From: Mycobacterium numidiamassiliense
GTDB taxonomy: Bacteria > Actinomycetota > Actinomycetes > Mycobacteriales > Mycobacteriaceae
Assembly: GCF_900157365.1 (NCBI RefSeq)
Contig: NZ_FUEZ01000003.1
Coordinates: forward strand, 1,364,001-1,428,000
Direction of reading: 5' to 3'
DNA length: 64,000 nt
The translations under genes were made by a program, and so were the position numbers. The notes below the pieces were generated by a model. It saw only the letters and a program-made list of their open reading frames with translations, did no database searches and was not told the DNA's origin. Positions 18,101-26,290 of the stretch are shown piece after piece (position 1 is the first letter of the stretch; each line of letters starts with the position of its first letter).

Positions 18101-19321
18101 GTCACCGGGCTGCGGCTGGCCGCCAGCCGGTCGGCCCTGCCCGCGCACCCGACGATGGTGGCGGTCAACCTGGGCGACGGCCCCCAGGTACGGGACGTGC
18201 GCGCGACCGGTGACGCGCCGGGTCAACCGCAAGCCGTGTCGCTGCGACCGCGGATGACCGACACCGTCACGCTGAGCCTGCTCGATTGGCAAGACGTCAT
18301 CGACCGCAACGCTTTGGGCTTCGACCAGCTCAAGCCGCCGGGGCTGGCCGGCGTCGCGGTGCTCGGCGCCGACGGGAACCCGATTGCGCCGGCCGACGCG
18401 ACCCGAAACCGGGCGCGCGAGATCGTCGTCGACTGCGAACACGGGCCGGTCATCGCCGTCGCCGGCCGGTTCGTGCACACCTCGATCCGGACCACGGTGG
18501 GCGCGCTGCTGGACGGCGAACCCGTGGCCGCCAACGCGTGCGACCGCGAGCCGATCACGCTGCCCGCCGGGCAGCAGGAATTCCTGATCAGCCCCGGCGC
18601 CCAGTTCGTGGTGGACGGCGCGCGGCTGTCGACTCCGAACGGGCCGCCCAGTGCCGCAACACCGATGCGGGCCACGACCATGGCCTGGGGTCCCGACCGT
18701 CGCGAAGTGCGGGCCCCCGCGTCGGCCACCTCCCGGGTGCTGGTCATCCCGGAGAGCATCAACCCGGGCTGGGTGGCGCGCACCGGCAGCGGGGCCCGAC
18801 TGACGCCGATCGCGGTCAACGGGTGGCAACAGGGCTGGCTGGTACCCGCGGGAGACCCCGGCACCATCACACTGACCTTCGCGTCCAACTCGCTGTACCG
18901 TGCCGGGCTCGCGCTCGGACTGGCGTTGCTGCCGCTGCTGGCCATGCTCGCGCTGTGGCGAACACGACGTGGCCATACCGAAGACGCACCCGCACAACCA
19001 TGGAACCTCAGGGCGTGGGCCGCGGCTCCGGTGCTGGCGGCCGGGGCGGTGATCGCGGGCGTGGCCGGGGCCGTCGTGGTCGGCGGCGCCCTGGGCCTGC
19101 GGTACGCGCTGCGCCATCGAGAGCGCCTGCGCGACCGGCTCACCGTCGCGGTGAGCGCGGGCGGTCTTATCCTCGCCGGCGCGGCGCTGTCCCGTTACCC
19201 CTGGCGCTCGGTCGACGGCTATGCCGGTCATTCCGCGAATGTCCAACTGCTGGCCATGATTTCGCTCGCCGTGCTGGCCGCTTCGGTCGTGGCCCTGCCG
19301 AAGCGTTCGACGACTGGATAA
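15110..19321 (+). CDS. aftD: Arabinofuranosyltransferase AftD
   Basis: A giant 1403-residue GT-C fold glycosyltransferase (Rv0236c, about 1400 residues) that adds arabinofuranose from decaprenyl-phosphoarabinose to arabinogalactan and lipoarabinomannan. The N-terminal membrane half spans about residues 1-430, with acidic D22/D26 in the first external loop. Periplasmic discoidin-like carbohydrate-binding modules contain DGDPATAWVSS and DGDPATAWTAP. Four C-terminal hydrophobic helices follow residue 1260. The first canonical start is GTG 15110, which lacks a ribosome site and begins inside the first helix. The frame is open back to 14939, so the true start may be a non-standard codon. It is followed three bases later by an LMF1-like gene. 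Confidence 0.93.
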   Translation: MLVGATALGLTFLQAPGQISPDTKLDLTANPLRLLMRATNLWNSDLPFGQAQNQAYGYLFPHGTFFLAGHLLGLPGWVTQRLWWALLLTVGFWGLLRVAEALGVGSPSSRVIGAVAFALSPRVLTTLGSISSETLPIMLAPWVLLPTILALRAPAHRSVRALAAQAGLAVALMGAVNAIATLAGCLPAVIWWASHRPNRLWRRYTAWWLLALALATLWWVVALALLRKVSPPFLDFIESSGVTTQWSSLVEMLRGTDSWTPFVAPTATAGAPLVTGSAAVLATCLVAAAGLAGLALPGMPARGRLVTMLLVGVVLMAVGYSGGLGSPVAHQVQVFLDAAGAPLRNVHKLESVIRIPMVLGIAQLLSRIPLPGSAPRPVWLRAFAHLERDKRVAAAVVVLTALMVSTSLAWTGRLAPPGTFSAIPRYWHDAADWLSEHNSSPNGSPSPGRVLVVPGAPFATQVWGTTHDEPLQVLGSSPWGVRDSIPLTPPQTIRALDSVQRLFAAGRPSAGLADTLTRQGISYVVLRNDLDPETSRSARPILVHRAIDGSPGLQKVAQFGEPVGPGTLAGFVADSGLRPRYPAVEIYRVSPIGEAAGDPGAPYFVDTDQLARVDGGPEVLLRLAERRRLLGQPPLGPVLMTADAQNAGMTTPPGAGVTVTDTPVARETDYGRVDEHSSATRAAGDTRHTYNRVPDYPVPGADTVFGGWTGGRITVSSSSSDSTAMPDVAPATSPAAAIDGDPATAWVSSALQTAVGQWLRVDFDHPVTNAAIPLTPSATAVGAQVRRMLIETATGSTTLRFDEAGKPLTAALPYGETPWVRVTATGTDDGSGGVQFGITDFSVTQYDAAGFAHPVNLRHTVLVPGPPAGAAVAAWDLGSELLGRPGCAAASDTVRCASSMALAPEEPVNFSRTLTVAAPVSVSPTVWVRPRQGPKLADLIAEPNTTRAQGDSDTLDVLGSAYAATDGDPATAWTAPQRVVQHKTPPTLTITLPRPTVVTGLRLAASRSALPAHPTMVAVNLGDGPQVRDVRATGDAPGQPQAVSLRPRMTDTVTLSLLDWQDVIDRNALGFDQLKPPGLAGVAVLGADGNPIAPADATRNRAREIVVDCEHGPVIAVAGRFVHTSIRTTVGALLDGEPVAANACDREPITLPAGQQEFLISPGAQFVVDGARLSTPNGPPSAATPMRATTMAWGPDRREVRAPASATSRVLVIPESINPGWVARTGSGARLTPIAVNGWQQGWLVPAGDPGTITLTFASNSLYRAGLALGLALLPLLAMLALWRTRRGHTEDAPAQPWNLRAWAAAPVLAAGAVIAGVAGAVVVGGALGLRYALRHRERLRDRLTVAVSAGGLILAGAALSRYPWRSVDGYAGHSANVQLLAMISLAVLAASVVALPKRSTTG

Positions 19322-19324
19322 GCC

Positions 19325-20746
19325 ATGGGATGGTTTTCGGCACCCGAGTACTGGCTGGGCAGATTGCTGCTCGAGCGCGGCGCCGCGGCCATCTACCTGA
19401 TCGCGTTCGTCGCGGCCGCCGCGCAGTTCCGGGCACTCATCGGTGAGCACGGAATACTACCGGTGCCAAGGTTTTTGGCCGCCCACTCGTTTTGGCGGAC
19501 GCCGAGCGTCTTTCACCTCCGCTACTCCGATCGGTTGTTCGCGGCCGTCTCCTGGTTCGGTGCCACACTGTCGGCGGCGGTGGTCGCGGGTGCGGCCGAC
19601 CTGGTGCCGCTGTGGGCGGCCATGCTGACGTGGTTGACGCTGTGGGTGCTCTACCTGTCGATCGTCAACGTCGGGCAGACCTGGTATTCCTTCGGCTGGG
19701 AATCTTTGCTGCTGGAGATCGGTTTTCTGATGATCTTCCTGGGCAACGACCAGATCTCGCCTCCGGTGCTGACGTTGTGGATGGCGCGGCTGCTGTTGTT
19801 TCGCGTCGAGTTCGGGGCCGGGCTGATCAAAATGCGCGGCGATCCCTGCTGGCGGGATCTGACCTGCCTGTACTACCACCACGAAACACAGCCCATGCCT
19901 GGGCCGTTGAGCTGGTTCTTCCATCACCTGCCCAAGCCGCTGCACCGAATTGAGGTGGCGGGCAACCACTTTGCTCAGCTGATCGTGCCGTTCGGGCTGT
20001 TCGCCCCCCAGCCGATCGCGACCGTAGCCGCGGCGACCATCGTCGTCACCCAATTGTGGCTGGTGGCATCGGGCAACTTCGCCTGGCTGAACTGGATGAC
20101 GATCATCCTGGCGTTCAGCGCGATCGACCCGTCGTCGCTGTTGCCGGTGTCCACCGCGCCGGCGATAGCGCAACCACCGGTGTGGTTCGTCGTTGTGGTG
20201 CTCGTGTTCACCGTAGCGGTGCTGTTCCTCAACTACTGGCCGCTGCGCAACATGTTGTCCGCACGCCAACGAATGAACATGTCGTTCAACCCCTTTCATC
20301 TGGTAAACACCTACGGGGCGTTCGGCAGCATCGGCCGCATCCGGCGCGAGGTGGTGATCGAAGGCACCGAATCCTCGACGATCACCGGGCAGACGGTCTG
20401 GAAGGAGTACGAATTCAAGGGCAAGCCCGGTGCCCTGCGCCGGCTGCCGCGCCAGTGGGCCCCCTATCACCTGCGGCTGGACTGGTTGATGTGGTTCGCC
20501 GCAATCTCGCCGGACTACGCCCAGCCGTGGCTGAGGCCGTTTCTGCAACGCCTGCTGCGCAACGACCGATCGACACTGCGGCTGTTGCGGCACAACCCCT
20601 TTCCGGCGTCACCGCCGCTGTATGTGCGCGCCCGGCTCTACCAGTACCGCTTCACCACGGCGGCCGAGCTGCGCCGTGACCGGGCCTGGTGGCACCGCAC
20701 GCTGGTGGGTGAATACCTTCCGCCGATGGCGCTGGGAGAATTCTGA
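19325..20746 (+). CDS. Lipase maturation factor (LMF1)-like membrane protein
   Basis: A 473-residue polytopic membrane protein, homologous to Rv0235c. Family hallmarks are VEFGAGLIKMRGDPCWRDL, YYHHETQPMPGPLSWFFHHLP and the C-terminal RLYQYRFTT region preceding WWHR. Eukaryotic LMF1 helps lipases fold in the secretory pathway; the bacterial role is not known to me. The gene starts three bases after aftD and is therefore part of its operon, suggesting an envelope function. It converges on the acetolactate-synthase-like gene with only three bases between the stops. Confidence 0.88.
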   Translation: MGWFSAPEYWLGRLLLERGAAAIYLIAFVAAAAQFRALIGEHGILPVPRFLAAHSFWRTPSVFHLRYSDRLFAAVSWFGATLSAAVVAGAADLVPLWAAMLTWLTLWVLYLSIVNVGQTWYSFGWESLLLEIGFLMIFLGNDQISPPVLTLWMARLLLFRVEFGAGLIKMRGDPCWRDLTCLYYHHETQPMPGPLSWFFHHLPKPLHRIEVAGNHFAQLIVPFGLFAPQPIATVAAATIVVTQLWLVASGNFAWLNWMTIILAFSAIDPSSLLPVSTAPAIAQPPVWFVVVVLVFTVAVLFLNYWPLRNMLSARQRMNMSFNPFHLVNTYGAFGSIGRIRREVVIEGTESSTITGQTVWKEYEFKGKPGALRRLPRQWAPYHLRLDWLMWFAAISPDYAQPWLRPFLQRLLRNDRSTLRLLRHNPFPASPPLYVRARLYQYRFTTAAELRRDRAWWHRTLVGEYLPPMALGEF

Positions 20747-20749
20747 CGA

Positions 20750-22396
20750 CTACAGCGTTTCGTCCAGCTCACCGAGCCGATCGGTCAACCGCAGGTTCTC
20801 CGAGTAGTCGACCGGGCAGCAGATCAGCGAGACACCATCGTCGTCGAGCGCCGCACGCAGCGTCGGTAACAGTTCTTCTGCGCTGTTGATCCGATAGCCT
20901 TTGGCACCGAAGCTTTCCGCGTACTGCAGGATGTCCGGATTGCCGAATTTGACGTAGTAGTGCTCGCCGAGCTCGAGATCCATCTTCCACTCGATAAGGC
21001 CGTAGCCGCCGTCCTCCCAGATCAGCACCACCAGCGGGATGCGCTCCCGCACAGCGGTTTCGATCTCCTGCGAGTTCATCAGGAACGCGCCGTCGCCCAC
21101 GACGGCGAGCACCTTGGCCTCGGGCCGGGCCAGCTTGACCCCCAGGGCACCCGGGAGCGCAAAACCCATAGTGGACAACCCATTCGAGATCAGGCAGGTG
21201 TTCCGCTCATACGTCGGATAGAGCCGGGCCATCCACATCTTGGTGGCCCCGGTGTCGACCAGCACGACGTCGCTGCGGCCCAACGCTTCTCGCGTGTCGG
21301 CCACCACCCGCGCGGGAGCCAACGGGTAGCGCGAATCCTGTTGTCCGCGAGCAAATTCCTCGGCCAGCAGGCCCGATCCGGGAACCTCGGGCTCGGCCTC
21401 GTAGGTGTGGTCGGCCAGTCCGTCGGCGACTGCATCAAGGGAGTCGCTGATGTCGCCGATGATCCCGACGTCGACCGAATAGTGCGCGTCGACCTCGGCC
21501 GGGAAGCGGTGGATGTGGATGATCTTCTTGTCGGCCTGCGGGTTGATCCGGACCGGGTCGAATTCCTGCAGCTCGTAGCCGACGGCGATGATGACGTCGG
21601 CGTTGTCGAATCCGAAGTTGACATAGTCGTGCCGCATGAACCCGAGCGTCCCGATGCTGTTGGGGTGATCGTCGGGCATGACGCCCTTGCCGTGGAAGGT
21701 GTTGGCCACCGGTACACCGAATCTCTCGGAGAACCGCACCAGCGCCGCGGTGGCGTCGCTGCGCGCCGCGCCGTGCCCGGCCAGCACTACCGGCCGCTTC
21801 GCCGCGCGGAGAATGTCGACGGCACGTTCCACCTGGCCCGGCGCCGGCGCATCGGCGCGGACCACGTTGCGCGGCAATGGACTCAGGTCGTAGTCGGCCT
21901 CGTCGGCATCGATGTGCTCGGGCACGGCCAGGTAGACCGCGGCCGGGCGTTCGGTCTCGGCAAGCTTGAAGGCCTTGCGGAACATCTCGGGGATGGCGCG
22001 CACGGTGGGAACGCCGGCGGCCCACCGGGTGATCGGGGCGAACATCGATACCAGGTCGACGTATTGGTGCGATTCCTTGTACTGGCGGTCCTGGCCGACC
22101 TGCGCGGAGATCGCCACCATCGGCGTGCTGTTCGTGGTGGCGTCGGCGACGCCCAGCTGCATGTTGATCGCGCCCGGGCCCAGTGTGGCCGACACCACCG
22201 CGGCCCGGCCGGTGACCCGCCCGTACATCTCGGCCATGAACGCCGCGGCCTGTTCGTGCCGGGTGAGCACATACCGGATCTTCGAGGAGGCCAGCGCCTG
22301 CACGAAACGGATGTTCTCCTCACCAGGTAGTCCGAACACCACGGCGACGCCCTCGTTTTCCAGGCACTCCACCATCAACCGAGCGGCTTTTGTCAT
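20750..22396 (-). CDS. Acetolactate synthase-like thiamine-diphosphate enzyme
   Basis: A 548-residue enzyme of the acetohydroxyacid synthase/pyruvate oxidase superfamily. It has the PYR domain with catalytic E48 in RHEQAAAFMAE, a central FAD-type domain, and the PP domain with GDG (434-436) leading to EDGGYGL, where the usual Asn metal ligand position reads D462. No small regulatory subunit lies nearby, so it is probably a catabolic type rather than the branched-chain biosynthetic enzyme. A strong GGAGGTG precedes the ATG. It separates Rv0235c- and Rv0234c-type genes that are adjacent in H37Rv as I recall it. Confidence 0.85.
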   Translation of the reverse strand: MTKAARLMVECLENEGVAVVFGLPGEENIRFVQALASSKIRYVLTRHEQAAAFMAEMYGRVTGRAAVVSATLGPGAINMQLGVADATTNSTPMVAISAQVGQDRQYKESHQYVDLVSMFAPITRWAAGVPTVRAIPEMFRKAFKLAETERPAAVYLAVPEHIDADEADYDLSPLPRNVVRADAPAPGQVERAVDILRAAKRPVVLAGHGAARSDATAALVRFSERFGVPVANTFHGKGVMPDDHPNSIGTLGFMRHDYVNFGFDNADVIIAVGYELQEFDPVRINPQADKKIIHIHRFPAEVDAHYSVDVGIIGDISDSLDAVADGLADHTYEAEPEVPGSGLLAEEFARGQQDSRYPLAPARVVADTREALGRSDVVLVDTGATKMWMARLYPTYERNTCLISNGLSTMGFALPGALGVKLARPEAKVLAVVGDGAFLMNSQEIETAVRERIPLVVLIWEDGGYGLIEWKMDLELGEHYYVKFGNPDILQYAESFGAKGYRINSAEELLPTLRAALDDDGVSLICCPVDYSENLRLTDRLGELDETL

Positions 22397-22443
22397 CCGA
22401 CACCTCCCTAAGGGAACGATAGTGGCAGGCTAGATGTTGGACG

Positions 22444-22459
22444 TTCCACAACCTTGGAA
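22444..22459. promoter_or_regulatory. Short inverted repeat upstream of gabD1
   Basis: TTCCA and TGGAA flank CAACCT within the 89-base divergent gap between the acetolactate-synthase-like gene and gabD1. It is a weak candidate operator, 27 bases before the gabD1 start. Confidence 0.25.
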
Positions 22460-22485
22460 ACAAAGAGCAAGCGAAGGATGTCAGC

Positions 22486-23862
22486 ATGGCGATCGCCACC
22501 ATCAATCCGGCCACCGGCGAGACCGTAAAGACCTTCACGCCGGCCACCGATGACGAAGTCGAAGCGGCCATTGCCCGCGCGTATGCCCGATTCCAGGACT
22601 ACCGCCACAACACCACTTTTGCCCAACGTGCCGCATGGGCAAACGCGACGGCCGACCTGTTGGAGAAGGAAGCCGACGAGGTCGCCGCCATGATGACCCT
22701 CGAGATGGGCAAGACGCTGAAGTCGGCCAAGGCCGAAGCGCTCAAGTGCGCCAAGGGTTTTCGTTACTACGCTGAGCACGCCGAGCAGCTGCTCGCCGAC
22801 GAGCCGGCGGAGGCGTCGAAGGTCGGCGCGAAAAAGGCGTACATCCGCTACCAGCCGCTCGGGGTCGTCCTGGCGGTGATGCCGTGGAACTTCCCGCTGT
22901 GGCAGGCGGTCCGGTTCGCCGCGCCCGCGTTGATGGCGGGCAACGTCGGACTGCTCAAGCACGCGTCCAACGTGCCGCAGTCGGCCCTGTACCTCTCCGA
23001 CGTCATTGCCCGCGGCGGCTTTCCCGACGGTTGCTTCCAGACGCTGCTCGTCTCGTCCAGCGCGGTCGAACCCATCCTGCGCGATCCGCGCGTTGTGGCG
23101 GCCACCCTCACCGGTAGCGAGCCGGCCGGCCAATCGGTGGCCGCGATCTGCGGCGACGAGATCAAGCCGACCGTCATGGAGCTCGGCGGCAGCGACCCGT
23201 TCATCGTGATGCCGTCGGTGGACCTCGACGAGGCGGTCAAGACCGCGGTTACCGGCCGCACGCAGAACAACGGGCAGTCCTGTATCGCCGCCAAGCGGTT
23301 CATCGTCCACACCGACATTTACGACGCCTTCGTCGACAAGTTCGTCGACGCTATGCAGGCGCTCAAGGTCGGCGACCCGACCGACCCCGACACCGACGTG
23401 GGCCCCCTGGCCACCGAGTCCGGGCGCGACGAAATCGCCGGGCAGGTCGATGCCGCCGTCGCCGCGGGCGCCAAGATCCGTTGCGGCGGAACACGTTTGG
23501 ATCGACCGGGCTGGTTCTATCCGCCGACGGTGGTCACCGAGATCACCAAGGATATGGCGCTGTACACCGAGGAGGTGTTCGGCCCGGTCGCCTCGATGTA
23601 TCGCGCCCAGGACATCGACGAGGCGATCGAGATCGCCAACGCCACCACTTTCGGGCTGGGATCCAACGCCTGGACCAATGACGAGGCCGAGCAGCAGCGC
23701 TTCATCGACGACATCGAGGCCGGCCAGGTCTTCATCAACGGGATGACGGTGTCCTACCCGGAGTTGGGCTTCGGTGGCGTCAAGCGGTCGGGGTACGGCC
23801 GCGAACTCGCCGGCCTGGGTATCCGGGCGTTCTGCAACGCCAAGACCGTCTGGGTCGGCTAG
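22486..23862 (+). CDS. gabD1: Succinate-semialdehyde dehydrogenase GabD1 (NADP type)
   Basis: A 458-residue aldehyde dehydrogenase homologous to Rv0234c. It should oxidise succinic semialdehyde to succinate with NADP. The oxyanion N135 is in MPWNFPLW, the general base E232 in MELGGSDP and the nucleophile C266 in [10 protein letters not shown]. The C-terminal [13 protein letters not shown] motif is intact. AAGGAT precedes the ATG. Its TAG stop shares the palindrome CTAG (23859-23862) with the stop of the convergent R2lox gene. Confidence 0.93.
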   Translation: MAIATINPATGETVKTFTPATDDEVEAAIARAYARFQDYRHNTTFAQRAAWANATADLLEKEADEVAAMMTLEMGKTLKSAKAEALKCAKGFRYYAEHAEQLLADEPAEASKVGAKKAYIRYQPLGVVLAVMPWNFPLWQAVRFAAPALMAGNVGLLKHASNVPQSALYLSDVIARGGFPDGCFQTLLVSSSAVEPILRDPRVVAATLTGSEPAGQSVAAICGDEIKPTVMELGGSDPFIVMPSVDLDEAVKTAVTGRTQNNGQSCIAAKRFIVHTDIYDAFVDKFVDAMQALKVGDPTDPDTDVGPLATESGRDEIAGQVDAAVAAGAKIRCGGTRLDRPGWFYPPTVVTEITKDMALYTEEVFGPVASMYRAQDIDEAIEIANATTFGLGSNAWTNDEAEQQRFIDDIEAGQVFINGMTVSYPELGFGGVKRSGYGRELAGLGIRAFCNAKTVWVG

Positions 23863-24797
23863 ACGGCCGCCAGCGCCTTCTCGTCCTCCTCGGCGAAGGT
23901 GTCCTCGAGGTGCAGCGGCGAGTAGTCGAGGTCGATCTCGCCGAGCGGACGTCCGCGCGCGCTGGAGATGGTGCCGAATCGGCGCATGCCTTTGTCGGCC
24001 GAGTACTGGACCATCTCGTCCGGCGAAATACCGAACGGCGTCTGGTCTCCGTAGATCGCGAAGCCTTCCTCGGTGATGCGCAGTGCCAACGGGATGAGCT
24101 CGTTCATCCGCGTCTCGAACACTCCCCAGTTGGCGTCGTCGGCGGCGACGTGGCGCCGGCAGGTGAAGGTCCCCCACGCCATGTGCCGCCGCTCGTCGTC
24201 GCCGATGCGCCGCACCAGTTCCTGCATGCCGGGCAGGATGCCGCGGTACGCACAGATCTTGTGCCAGGCGTAGTAACCGGTGAGCGCCAGCATGCCTTCG
24301 ACGATGTGGTTGTAGGTCACCGACGCCCGGATCTGAGCGGCCGGCGAGGGATCGGTCGACAACGCGTTGAGGCAGTCGGGCAGTACGTCGTAGAACATCT
24401 CGCGGTACGCCGGCAGGTCGTCGAGGTAGCCGTGCAGATCGTCCGTGATCCCGATGGCGTCCAGCCACATCCTGAACACCTGGACGTGCTTGGCTTCCTC
24501 GAAGGCGAACTGCGTCAGATACATCTCGTCGCCGAGCCGGCCTTCGGACCGCATCGCGGCCATGAACGGCTGGATGTCCTGCGTCACCGCCTCTTCGCCG
24601 GCGACGAACTCGGCACACAGCCGGGTGGCGTAGTCGCGTTCGTCATCGCTGAGCTGGTCCCAGTCCTCGCGGTCGCGGGAGAAGTCGATGTCGCCCGGGT
24701 TCCAGAATTTGGCGTTGCCGCCGGCGAACAGCTTGAGCGGCAGGCTTTGCCAATTGAGGCCGCCCGCGACGAGCGCACCCAGACCTGTCCGTGTCAT
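23859..24797 (-). CDS. R2-like ligand-binding oxidase (R2lox; annotated nrdB-like, Rv0233)
   Basis: A 312-residue ferritin-like four-helix protein with a heterodinuclear Mn/Fe site. Every key residue of M. tuberculosis R2lox falls at the same number: metal ligands E68, E101, H104, E167, E202 and H205, and the V71/Y162 pair that forms the ether cross-link. It lacks ribonucleotide reductase partners and is not expected to make deoxyribonucleotides. It probably oxidises a lipid-like ligand. The ATG overlaps the stop of the upstream TetR gene (ATGA), so expression is coupled. A lipid substrate is inferred from published structures. Confidence 0.94.
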   Translation of the reverse strand: MTRTGLGALVAGGLNWQSLPLKLFAGGNAKFWNPGDIDFSRDREDWDQLSDDERDYATRLCAEFVAGEEAVTQDIQPFMAAMRSEGRLGDEMYLTQFAFEEAKHVQVFRMWLDAIGITDDLHGYLDDLPAYREMFYDVLPDCLNALSTDPSPAAQIRASVTYNHIVEGMLALTGYYAWHKICAYRGILPGMQELVRRIGDDERRHMAWGTFTCRRHVAADDANWGVFETRMNELIPLALRITEEGFAIYGDQTPFGISPDEMVQYSADKGMRRFGTISSARGRPLGEIDLDYSPLHLEDTFAEEDEKALAAV

Positions 24798-25480
24798 GTG
24801 AACTCCTCAGATTGTTGTGGGGCTGCGTTGACGGAGGAATTTGCCTCGAACGCCGCGGCCAGTACGGCGACGAGCCTGCGCACCGCCAGCGCCGGCTGCT
24901 CGGGAGTGGGCTCGTCCAGGCCGAGGATGGGGTCCAGGCCGCGCATGTACGGGGCCAGCGCCAGATGCGGAAAGATCATCAGCAGTAGTGACAGCAGGAC
25001 GTCGGTGTCGGAGTCGCGACGCAGATCGCCGCGGGTGTGCGCGGCCCGAACCAACGGGCGCAGCACGTCGAGGTAGTGCCGGTTGCTGACGCTGCGCACG
25101 GTGATGCGGGCTTCGGTGTCGACCTCGAGGCTCACCGCGGCGTGCAAGGCGCGTTCGTGGGGATGCTCCGCGTAGTAGGCGACCCACGCGTCGAGCAGGT
25201 CGGTGAGGAACTCGAAGAACGGGCGGTCCGGGTCGAGCTCCCGGATGAGGTCTTCCACGTAATCGCGCACTCGCTGGCTGGCGATGTCGGTGATGAACGC
25301 ATAGAGGTCGCGCTTGTCGGCGAAGTACTGGAACAGGCTGCCCTTGGCCACGCCCGCGCGCCTGGCGATGACGTTGAGGCTGCCGCGCGAGAACCCGTGC
25401 GCCCCGAATTCGTCTTCGGCGGCTTCGATAATCGCCGCGCGGCGGGCCGGATCGACCCGCGCCCACGTCACCGTCGGCAT
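24794..25480 (-). CDS. TetR-family regulator of the R2lox operon (Rv0232 type)
   Basis: A 228-residue TetR repressor beginning [14 protein letters not shown], with helix-turn-helix [20 protein letters not shown] and [15 protein letters not shown]. The ATG at 25480 is chosen over a TTG 18 bases upstream because GAGGAG precedes it at ideal distance and the homologue begins here. The stop overlaps the R2lox start. A 15-bp palindrome covers its predicted transcription start, so it probably represses its own operon and releases it on binding a ligand, perhaps related to the R2lox substrate. Confidence 0.9.
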   Translation of the reverse strand: MPTVTWARVDPARRAAIIEAAEDEFGAHGFSRGSLNVIARRAGVAKGSLFQYFADKRDLYAFITDIASQRVRDYVEDLIRELDPDRPFFEFLTDLLDAWVAYYAEHPHERALHAAVSLEVDTEARITVRSVSNRHYLDVLRPLVRAAHTRGDLRRDSDTDVLLSLLLMIFPHLALAPYMRGLDPILGLDEPTPEQPALAVRRLVAVLAAAFEANSSVNAAPQQSEEFT

Positions 25481-25497
25481 CACTTCTCCTCGCGTCA

Positions 25498-25535
25498 ATG
25501 ACCACTGGTCATCTTACTGTGGGCTGCGTCACAGT
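25498..25535. promoter_or_regulatory. Operator/promoter between tetR-R2lox and the serine protease gene
   Basis: ATGACCACTGGTCAT (25498-25512) is a perfect inverted repeat with six-base arms. TAAGAT on the minus strand (25516-25511) matches the -10 pattern and places the tetR start near 25504, inside the palindrome. A second repeat, ACTGTG and CACAGT separated by eight bases (25516-25535), lies beside it toward the divergent protease gene. This layout fits autorepression by the TetR protein. Confidence 0.6.
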
Positions 25536-25609
25536 CAAGTGGTGACGCGGGGGCGGGCGTGCGGTTACGCTCACGCCGGGCGGTGACAAACATCCAGAAG
25601 GGTCATAGC

Positions 25610-26275
25610 GTGACTGCGCGGGGGAAACTGGTCGGTTCGATCGTGCTGGCCGCCGCGGCCGTTGTCGCGACCAGTGCGCACGCCCGCGCGGATTCGCCGC
25701 CGACACCCGGCATCAAGATCAACGACGAAACCAGCTTCTGCACTTCGGCTTTCACCGCGCAGGGTAACGACGGCAACTACTACCTGATGACCAGTGCGCA
25801 CTGCGACGCCCATGACGGTTCGGTGTGGACGTACGGGGACAACCAGGCCCCGCTGGGCAAGATCGCCAAAGGCGAATACGAGGAGAACCCCGATACGGGC
25901 ACTCAGACGAAGGACGCCGCGCTGATCAAACTCGAACCGGATGTTGGCGTGCCGTCGGATGACATCGCCGGCAAGTATCCGGTCCGGGACGCGCTGAGCC
26001 TCGCCCAGATCAAGGTTGGCACGCAGATGTGCAAGGTCGGCGCCGTCACCGGCGAGACGTGTGGCCCCATCACCAACATCGAAGGCGACTACGTGGTGGA
26101 GGCCAACCTGCACTGCCTCGGCGGTGACAGCGGCAGCCCCGGCTTCGTGAAGAACCCGGACGGCTCCGCGAGCGCGGTCGGCATCTTGACGTCCGCCCTC
26201 GACGACGACCACACGACGTACTTCATCATCGTGGCGCCACTGCTGGCCAAGTGGCACTTGCACCTGCTGACCTGA
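25610..26275 (+). CDS. Secreted chymotrypsin-like serine protease
   Basis: A 221-residue exported S1-family protease. The signal peptide (residues 1-27) ends in AHARA before DSPPTPG. The catalytic triad is intact: H64 in TSAHC, D102 in TKDAALI and S174 in GGDSGSPG. Cysteine pairs C44/C65 and C141/C151/C169 fit the family's disulfides. The start is GTG with AAGGG upstream; a longer in-frame start lacks support. I do not recall a counterpart between Rv0232 and Rv0231 in H37Rv. Substrate unknown. It is convergent with fadE4. Confidence 0.85.
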   Translation: MTARGKLVGSIVLAAAAVVATSAHARADSPPTPGIKINDETSFCTSAFTAQGNDGNYYLMTSAHCDAHDGSVWTYGDNQAPLGKIAKGEYEENPDTGTQTKDAALIKLEPDVGVPSDDIAGKYPVRDALSLAQIKVGTQMCKVGAVTGETCGPITNIEGDYVVEANLHCLGGDSGSPGFVKNPDGSASAVGILTSALDDDHTTYFIIVAPLLAKWHLHLLT

Positions 26276-26290
26276 AGTCAGCCGGCCTGG

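Noticed and set aside
17306..19450. A 714-codon open frame opposite aftD
   Set aside because: It is the antisense shadow of a GC-rich gene: Arg/Gly/Pro/Ala-biased composition, no domain motifs, no ribosome site. Similar shadows oppose fadE5 (5575-7326) and sdhA (1929-2870).
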